DNA of 64,000 nt from Trichoplax sp. H2. Taxonomy: Eukaryota > Placozoa > Uniplacotomia > Trichoplacea. The notes beneath the pieces were generated by a model. It saw nothing but the letters and a program-made list of their open reading frames with translations. It had not been told where the DNA came from and made no database searches. This document shows, piece after piece, positions 56,619 to 64,000 of this stretch (position 1 is its first letter; every line of letters starts with the position of its first letter). A program made the translations under genes and the position numbers. The stretch spans positions 1 through 64,000 of the forward strand of contig NOWV01000025.1 in assembly GCA_003344405.1 (NCBI GenBank), read 5' to 3'.

Positions 56619-56644
56619 GTACTGTACTAGTACTAGTACAGTAC
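56619..56644. repeat. Perfect 26-bp palindrome
   Basis: Self-complementary run built from gtactgtactag and its complement with no spacer, 3 bp after the 20-bp hairpin. Confidence 0.95.
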
Positions 56645-57048
56645 TGACAGTCATAAACTACAGTACATACTGTAGTTTGGACCACATACTACAGTACATT
56701 GTACACTGACGTCACAGTACGTATTTTAAACTGCTTTCGACAGTACAGTACAGTACTGTACTGTACTCTGTAGTCCATGATCCACTTGACCAGGTACTGT
56801 ATTTTGAAGTGCTTTCTACTTACTAATTACTATTATTGATAATATTAGTAACTAATTGTTAGGTATTTAGAAGAGCTTTCTAGTTACTGTACTGTACACA
56901 TGTACACCGTGAGTCCTTTCTTTCCAGATTTTATAAAATGAAATAACATGATGCAATTTCAATCCATTTGACTCCAGTTATTGGATTAGTACATAGCTTA
57001 TGAGTCCAAGATTTCATATGTGTTCTTCTTCAAATTTGCTTACGTAGA

Positions 57049-57082
57049 GTATTGACAGCGTAATACTGTACGCTGTCAATAC
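57049..57082. repeat. Perfect inverted repeat, 14-bp arms, 6-nt loop
   Basis: Arms gtattgacagcgta (57049-57062) and its exact complement (57069-57082), at the left edge of the next tandem array. Confidence 0.95.
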
Positions 57083-57860
57083 TACTGCACCTTTCTTACA
57101 ATGTAAAGTACTGTACTGGACATTGACATGAACTTTGTACTGTAGTCTGGTACAGTGTTGAGTCCACTGAGTACTGTACGCTGCAACGAAACTGCACCTT
57201 TCTTACAATGTAAAGTACAGTACTGTACTGAACTTTGTACTCAAGGCCTGGTACAGTATTGAGTCCACTGAGTACAGTACGCTGCAAAGAAACTGCACCT
57301 TTCTTACAATGTAAAGTACTGTACTGGACATTGACATGAACTTTGTACTGTAGTCTGGTACTGTACTGTACTGTACACTGTACAGTGTTGAGTCCACTGA
57401 GTACTGTACAGTACAGTAAGCTGCAACGAAACTGCACCTTTCTTACAATGTAAAGTACTGTACTCGACATTGGCATGAACTTTGTACTGTAGCCTGGTAC
57501 AGTGTTGAGTCCACTGAGTACTGTACGCTGCAAAGAAACTGCACCTTTCTTACAATGTAAAGTACTGTACTCGACATTGGCATGAACTTTGTACTGTAGT
57601 CTGGTACAGTGTTGAGTCCACTGAGTACTGTACGCTGCAACGAAACTGCACCTTTCTTACAGTACAATGTAAAGTACAGTACAGTACTGTACTGAACTTT
57701 GTACTCAAGGCCTGGTACAGTGTTGAGCCCACTGAGTACTGTACGCTGCAAAGAAACTGCACCTTTCTTATAATGTAAAGTACTGTACTGGACATTGACA
57801 TGAACTTTGTACTCAAGGCTTGGTACTGTAGTCTGGTACAGTATTGAGTCGACGCTGTAC
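57083..57860 (+). repeat. Tandem array, about 7 units of about 100-140 bp
   Basis: The phrase tgcacctttcttaca recurs about seven times, each followed by atgtaaagtac, a caaagt-like ctttgtact block and gttgagtccactgagtac. Units differ by inserted TGTAC pentamers. Long minus-strand open frames (to 154 codons) through it encode only the repeat. Confidence 0.95.
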
Positions 57861-58030
57861 TGTGCGCTGTTGACTGCTTGAAAGCAGTCGAAAACAGCCT
57901 TTGCCAAGAAATGCTTACAGACAGTATAACACCAATGGAGTGAACAAGCACCCCATCCATTCAGTGATGGGCATTTTTAATTTGTAGTCGACTAGCAAAT
58001 TGCTTCAGTTTTTTTTTCTTCCTCCATCAG

Positions 58031-58085
58031 CGAAAGATCTTGAACGCCAAATTATTCAATTGGTTGAACTAGGAGAAATTCCAAG
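58031..58085 (+). other. Isolated exon-like segment
   Basis: A strong T-rich tract and cag acceptor precede 55 bp that read KDLERQIIQLVELGEIP in one frame and end at a gtagtt donor. It lies 40 bp before the APP start exon, so it could be an upstream non-coding exon of that gene or a relic. I do not recognise it. Confidence 0.25.
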
Positions 58086-58125
58086 GTAGTTATTCCTTTC
58101 CAATCGCAACATTAAAGGCCAAAAG

Positions 58126-61100
58126 ATGCGAGTAGTCATTCTACTGTTTGCCTTGTTCATGGCTTGCGATGGACTTATTAAGGTAAGAAGTTGTTGCACC
58201 ACCAGTTGGCATGATGATATGGATAATGATGTTACTATCGTCGTCATAAATTGAGCAAACAAACAAGAAAAAAACAGTCTACTCTAATTCTACCAAGACG
58301 AAATCCTGTCGTTTTCAATGATGCCAACGAGTACAAGTGCAAATAGGACGATCACGGTCAAGATAGAATGACGACGCAGTGAGAAGAACTTGATCTTTCA
58401 ATTCTTCTTCCTCCGCGTCGTTTTTTTATTTTTTTTCCTCAACTCTTTTTGACTTATTTGTCATTTCTACCATGATAGACTAGTGTTCCTAGTGGGTAAG
58501 TAAACCAGATTGTTTTTTCAACGGAGTTTCAATAGAATGGCATGAGACTACAAGTTCATGGAGGAAAGCATTCATGAAATAGGATTCTACTTGGATGGGG
58601 CTATAAATGGACGAGTGATCTCCTCTAAAAAAAAAATGAGGATAACACGAGTAATCTGCCATCGTTTTCTTTCTTCTTTTTTTTTTTTCTCCCCTTTCAC
58701 CACTACTTCAACTGCGGTAGACAGTACTATCATTCTGCAGTCAAGGAAGTAGCCGACAGAGTAAAAACGCTAGACTGTAGACAGTGGTCGTGAAGGGTTT
58801 TTTCCCCCTTTCCTTTCATTATGCCGCCGTACTAATGACACAATTCTGCTAACGGCAGCGCAAAAGAGAAAATCAACTGGTCATGCCGCCAATCAATCAC
58901 GATTGCATATGGAAGACCCTCCTGTCTCCTGGTCGATCTTATTGCCAATTTCAACCAACGACCAACATGGAAACCATGGCAAAAAAATCTTCTTTTTTTT
59001 TCCCCCATCGCCATAGGCGCATAGTACTTGCCAACAACCAACCATACGACTGCAATCCAATCCACGATGTAGCTACGTCGGTTAGTGTTGGTAGATTGAA
59101 AAATGCATTCAAGAACATTTCAAAGTGGAGAAAAGCATTGGATTGCGTGTTGTAATCAAGTGATGGCAAGGAAAATACATCACAATCTTTCGCCCCGTCT
59201 CCATTCCCCATTACCATCTTCAATCAATATCCTGAACAAATGTCGATCACGCAGCGTTTTAACTTACCGATAGAGAAGAGAAAGTAAATCAATGTGTTAC
59301 TCCCTTTATCATTGACAAGATGGAAAGTACTATACAACCATGATAACAGTAGCGCAAAGTTGATTTTAATGCTGTAATCCAGCAACGCTTGCAAAAAAAA
59401 AAGATTTTCCAATGGATCGTCGTCGACTTATCCAATCGTGAATTCAACCGACGACACTTTCATATAAACACCAATGGCGTAATGTGGTTTGGATAAGGGA
59501 CTTCCTGGACACAATGCTGGAATAAAGATTGGAAATTGGATCAATTTAGGCCTAGGAAGTAATAAATGAAACCTCTGTCGTAGTTTTTCAAGCCCTCCTT
59601 TCCAGGAGAATTTCTCCTTCTTTCCCCCTTGAATGATTGTCTCTTCTTGTATTACCGATAAAGAATCGCCACTAACCATTTTGCAATCAATCATCATACC
59701 TAGTCTGCATGCTTGCTGTCCAACTTGATTGGACTGCATTCTATAATATAGAAAACTTGAAAATACCAAAGGATGAAAGTTTACTAAACGAGTTGTTACT
59801 TTCTGCATGTCTTTCGTCATGGCATTTGTAAAATTCGGCCATCTTGGACGGGTCTGACTCAATTAGGGAGATTTTGCAACATTTTTATCTTCTTTTGCCA
59901 AATTTTCATGACATCCATTTCTTATCATAAATCCTGCACTGTACAATGTCCATGGAGCCATGAGCTTACACGTTAATTTCGTCCAAAAAGGAAAGCACTA
60001 TTTATTTATTGATGTTACGTGCACTGTTGGAAAGATCAATAGGATTTTGCGATGCCAATCATGAAAGATTTAGTTCAAGGCTGATGCCCACTTGGGTTAA
60101 ACTAATATGGTATATTTTACCAACTGTTTTGGTCGTTAGGAGCACTTTTAGCGTAAACCAAAGGTCAAATAGTCCTTTTCCAGGAGATGAACCCAGGATA
60201 AAACAATAAATGGAAATAAAGAAGCTTAACTAATTTTTTTATCCATGCCGAGTTTGACACATGTTAACATGAAAATTGTTTATAGGAAAAATATTGATTG
60301 ATTCACTACTTTGAAACTGTAATATGTGGGTAAGCCCGGTAGATGATAGCAGTTCGTTCGGCATAAACCCTTCTATTTCTACTTTACCAAGATGTCCAAG
60401 CACTTTAAAAAAGGCTCGGGGTTCTCCTGTTAATGTCCTTCATATTTTGACACGCAAAGGCAATAAAACCTGATCAAGGATACCTTGTACTGAAGCGTTG
60501 CAGTGTACGCCTGAAAAAATGACTCCAACTTGGCTAGTAGCCATTTCACTTTCATGACCCATGGACGCTTATTGAATACAAAAATTGGGAAAGGGATATT
60601 AGATAGCCACAGAAACAACTGATTGAATATTGGAATAAAGTGCAATAGGGTACTAAATAGCATAAGCTTTCAGACTCATGGCTGTATACTATTTGCAAGA
60701 CTTTGTAATTGTAATCATCGCTAAACTCGACAGGAGCGCAGTCTAAGCACACATTATCAATTAGTTAAGAAAATGATAGATGAGATTTAATTAACTAATC
60801 CTTGATGTAAGCCAAACTTTTTTATTATAAAATGGACCTAGAATACATCATTAATTAATAAGGACGCCGATGTAGAAAGGGTACACGGCTATAAGCCCTA
60901 ATCCCAACCAACGACTGTGGCTCACCATACAGTACACGCTTCGCCAATTTTCAAATCCTATTCCCGACTATTTACCAAGCCAATCAGACATCCAGTGGGC
61001 TAAGTCATCTTCGCTGTCGAATTATACTGTAGCGTAAATATTTCTATCCATTAAAGCTCAATTGATCAATAGGATACTAAATATCGCACTGTCAGTCATT

Positions 61101-64000
61101 TATTTATTACAAAATGACTCTTCGCTATCCATTTTCAATATCATCGACGTTGATAATAATCATAATCGGATATGCCTTACTCTTATTTCAAGTATAGAAC
61201 TACAGTAAACGCCAATCTACTCTCAATATTCTTGAAACTAGACGGTAATAATTAATGAATTCTGTCCAGATGATACCTCGCTTACGCAATTAGCCTACAG
61301 GCAAGGGGACAAATCCACCGGGGGATTTTAAATACGCGTTTAATTTATTCTCCTACATACAATAGCTAGTTATTGTAACATTAAACCATGGCCCAATATA
61401 TGCCAATAACTACAGCAATTATTTGGTCAATGGAACAAATCTCCTTCTGTATTGTTGAAGTTAGAGTTAACTTAGGAATAATAGTGAATGCAAGAAATAC
61501 AAACAGATCCAGCAACGTAGCAATGTCATGAAAGAATAGTTTTCAATATCATTTTGAAGCTGTCTATGTTCTTCATTTTAATAGTGGACTGTCTCATTTG
61601 TCAAGAAGTTGTAGTTTACATATGATAGTTGTATCAGGTCATACTTGCTATTAAAACTACGTGATATATCCAGTTTATTCCTCTGCACATACATTCAGTG
61701 TTACCAGTATTGATTTTCTTTTTTTTTCTTTATTTTGGTCTGTGTAGAAAGATCCATACGTCCTTCGCGTGACCTTTAATTGCAATAAGGTCCCCAAGTA
61801 TTATGATCTTGTGTCCAAAGACTTTGTTGACGATAAAAGTGGTATTGCTCAATGCCCAAAGAATAAAACAGAGGTTTGTATTGGATAAATAAAGGTAACC
61901 TAAGAACCATAAACGACTAGTGTACAAACAGTGTGATTACGTATCAAATTTAAGCGAGTACTCTAGTAAGGCTGGTTAACCAGCCTTACTAGACTACATC
62001 GAACGATATGGAAAAGTATAAATTGGCGTAAAGATACCACCATGTCTTTCTACGTACAGTAAATCTCATGATAACGTTGAGTTTTAACCGACTACTTAGC
62101 TTTCAGTTGTTAACAACATCTGTAGTGTTGAACGCCTTTATGGAAGTAATTCAAACTTGATGACTTTGGCGTTATCCTTCAACTAAAATCAATTATTTAA
62201 ACCTTTCCCTTATCTACTGTGCAGTAATGGATTGTATTGGTCTGAATTGACTTTCAATTTTATTCCTTAGATTCTAGACTATTGTCGCAAGGTTTATAAA
62301 GATTATGACATCGTCAATATCGTTCATGAGAATATGTATCAGCACTTTAATAACTGGTGCGATAATGAACGCAAAATGTGCTATTTCAGCGGTACAAGTA
62401 GGGTTTATCGATGTGTCGGTAAGTATTGATCGCCTTTTATCCATGACATCTGCCTGATAAATGATATTGTAGTACTGCTTTTATAATTGTCTACAACATA
62501 TCGGTACAGTGAAAGATTAAAATTGTACTAAGCCTATCAATTGCTTCAAGATTAATTTCAAAGTACAAAGTAACAATTACTTTGATATATAACCAAGAAG
62601 AGTTTGAACTACAAGCTTCCTTGTCTTATTTATAGTTGGGCTCTTTTTTGGTCATGCCGTCTCAGTTCCAGAAGATAAGCATTGCAAGTTTGATTTCGTC
62701 ATGAATCATACAGGTCCTTGTAAGGATGAAGATATTTGGGTCAAAATCGCTCATGACAAGTGCCGTGCGACAGGAAAGAATAAAGTGATCCACGAATACT
62801 CTCCGCTAGAATATCAAACGCCCACTTTAAGTAAATGTAGCGCTGATCAATACCAAGGCATCCAGTTTAGCTGCTGTAACGCGGACAAACCTGTAAGCAT
62901 GTTGATAATTTACACTACATTTTTCAAGTCTGCCCTAATAAATAAATAAATGAATCAATAGTACATCAGAAATTTCAGCAACATGTATATTTTATTTCCT
63001 ATTTTTTCAACATCTCTCCAAAATAATCCAATAGGACTTAATTAGTGTGACATATCCGTTATGCTAATTCTAGTATCATTTGCAATATCATCTATGAACG
63101 ATAATGAAATAATTTTGGGCAGTACATATATCATATAATACTGTTGTTTTTATTACAGAAATCAAATCATTCCCATCACATCAATTTCTTCCCCAACGGT
63201 ATATGTGATTCCAAAACTTTTAGTCACGTTAGAACTTCACTATTGAAGCGAAGAAATGAAAAACTACAGCATACACTAATGCACTTAAAAAAGAAGGAGA
63301 AAGCATCGCTATCGCTTCGAAACACTACAGCAAAAAGTTTTCTATCTGAGACCCAAAAGCTTTTGTTGATTTTACATCGGCAACACTACGTATGCGCCTA
63401 CAAGGTAATTAGTAATAAGAAGAGCAAAATTTTGGAAGCCTTGACCAAGATTCTCAACCAAAATAACATCAATAAAGCCAAATTGATGAGAGCAGTTGAA
63501 AAAGTTATGCGAGTTTTCGGCCACGAACACCACTTTTTGATCAGGCAATTTTCCCATTTCAAGCATTTATCACCAAAGGAAGCACCGATACGACGCGCTC
63601 AAGATTTAAGGCGTTTACAGATTATACATCAAGCATTGGCAGATGTTACCAATATTCTACAGCAGTTCCCGGATCTCCAAAGTATGGTTCGTAACTTCAA
63701 GAAGACTCTTATTATACCAGCATTAATGTTTCCCCCAACTCACCATAATACTGATGGAAGTATACCAAACATGAAACCAGGAAATAATCAAAATCATAAA
63801 GTCCCTGATCATGTTGGAAATACAAATGGTATAGGAAACGCTGATCGCGAACCTGTTCCTGATACCGATAAAATTAGCGATAAAAAAGGCATTTCAACAA
63901 CTGCTATCGTAATCATTGCTGGTGGCTGTGCTATTATCCTGGTTGCCACCGTCATTATCGCTGCAGTAATCATGAAATCAAACAAGGAACCGGAGAATCC
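58126..64000 (+). CDS. Amyloid precursor protein (APP) family member, 3' end outside window
   Basis: Type I membrane protein of the APP/APLP family. Exon 1 (58126-58182) is a signal peptide, MRVVILLFALFMACDG, joined in phase 0 across a 3.6-kb intron to 61748-61873, then 62271-62418, 62636-62892 and 63159 onward. The growth-factor-like part of E1 has VTFNCNK, ILDYCRKVYKDY and WCDNERKMC. The copper-binding-like part has HCKFDF and YQGIQFSCC. All twelve E1 cysteines are present. E2 follows almost at once, with SKILEALTKILNQNNINKAK and RQFSHFKHLSPKEAPIRRAQ matching APP E2 helices. There is no Kunitz domain and no long acidic region. After a Asn/Pro-rich stalk comes the helix AIVIIAGGCAIILVATVIIA (about 63906-63970) and a Lys-containing stop-transfer. 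The cytoplasmic tail, where YENPTY would be, is cut off. The copper-site histidines are not conserved. Confidence 0.92.
59428..59820 (-). CDS. Hypothetical ORF antisense in APP intron 1
   Basis: 130 codons from ATG at 59820, the longest unassigned uninterrupted frame outside the satellites. It opens MTKDMQKVTTRLVNFHPLVF and is basic and hydrophobic in places (RQRFHLLLPRPKLIQFPIFI). I do not recognise a family, and no splice partner was found. The surrounding 58.4-60.2 kb is locally GC-richer with many pyrimidine runs. It may be chance, a relic mobile element or a nested gene. Confidence 0.2.
   Translation of the reverse strand: MTKDMQKVTTRLVNFHPLVFSSFLYYRMQSNQVGQQACRLGMMIDCKMVSGDSLSVIQEETIIQGGKKEKFSWKGGLEKLRQRFHLLLPRPKLIQFPIFIPALCPGSPLSKPHYAIGVYMKVSSVEFTIG
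60430..60752 (-). pseudogene. Possible decayed ORF (two overlapping frames)
   Basis: Two minus-strand frames overlap: 60552-60752 (VCLDCAPVEFSDDYNYKVLQ) and 60430-60663 (hydrophobic, then NKRPWVMKVKWLLAKLESFF). Neither has a convincing start or family. The shift from one to the other looks like a single-base frameshift in an old coding sequence, but this is a guess. Confidence 0.15.
61962..61993. repeat. Perfect 32-bp palindrome in APP intron 2
   Basis: The left half tctagtaaggctggtt is followed directly by its exact reverse complement, with no spacer. It lies 89 bp after the exon 2 donor. Confidence 0.95.

Noticed and set aside
57096-57960. Minus-strand frames of up to 154 codons
   Set aside because: They exactly follow the tandem array, overlap each other in different frames and encode only the repeat.

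Overview
The window is animal nuclear DNA: AT-rich, with intron-dense genes carrying short GT..AG introns. Its gene content (soluble guanylate cyclase beta, an amyloid precursor protein family member, GPR180, CUL4, UBXN7, NDUFA1, ferritin, PCBD, WDR53) is that of a metazoan. The compact genes, low GC and lack of recognisable vertebrate or insect repeats suggest an early-branching animal, most likely a placozoan (Trichoplax-like). The placozoan assignment is inference. The sequence itself proves only a metazoan-type genome.

Layout: 1-17.4 kb has no recognisable gene. 17.45-21.45 kb (+) is a haem-binding, prenylation-motif-bearing guanylate cyclase beta subunit whose first exon(s) I could not find. 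23.3-26.0 kb (-) is ferritin. 26.2-29.5 kb is rich in TACTGTA/GTACAGTAC words, carries two copies of a non-autonomous-looking element, and contains PCBD (-). 29.8-34.26 kb (+) is GPR180 in 11 exons. 35.0-36.1 kb (-) is an intronless WDR53. 36.4-37.2 kb is a direct repeat. 37.5-41.2 kb (+) is UBXN7 in 11 exons. 41.9-43.0 kb is a duplication abutting a 20-N gap. 44.1-45.6 kb (+) is NDUFA1. 47.2-51.74 kb (-) is CUL4 in 22 exons. 52.0-57.9 kb is four families of tandem repeats and a second 20-N gap. 58.1 kb to the window end (+) is an APP-family gene, cut off just after its transmembrane helix.

How the genes work together: three neighbours belong to one pathway. CUL4 is the scaffold of CRL4 ubiquitin ligases. 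WDR53 is a WD40 protein reported among DDB1-CUL4-associated factors. UBXN7 is the adaptor that links p97/VCP to neddylated cullins. From memory of the human map, WDR53 and UBXN7 lie together at 3q29, and NDUFA1 and CUL4B both at Xq24, so two adjacent pairs here may be very old linkages. The other genes (NO/cGMP signalling, iron storage, pterin recycling, complex I, APP) have no evident functional tie to one another.

Gene models were assembled by hand from splice sites, reading-frame phase and family resemblance. Seven are complete and phase-consistent (ferritin, PCBD, GPR180, WDR53, UBXN7, NDUFA1, CUL4), with one non-canonical acceptor in CUL4 and a provisional last exon in NDUFA1. The cyclase lacks its 5' end and has one unresolved splice. 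APP lacks its 3' end.
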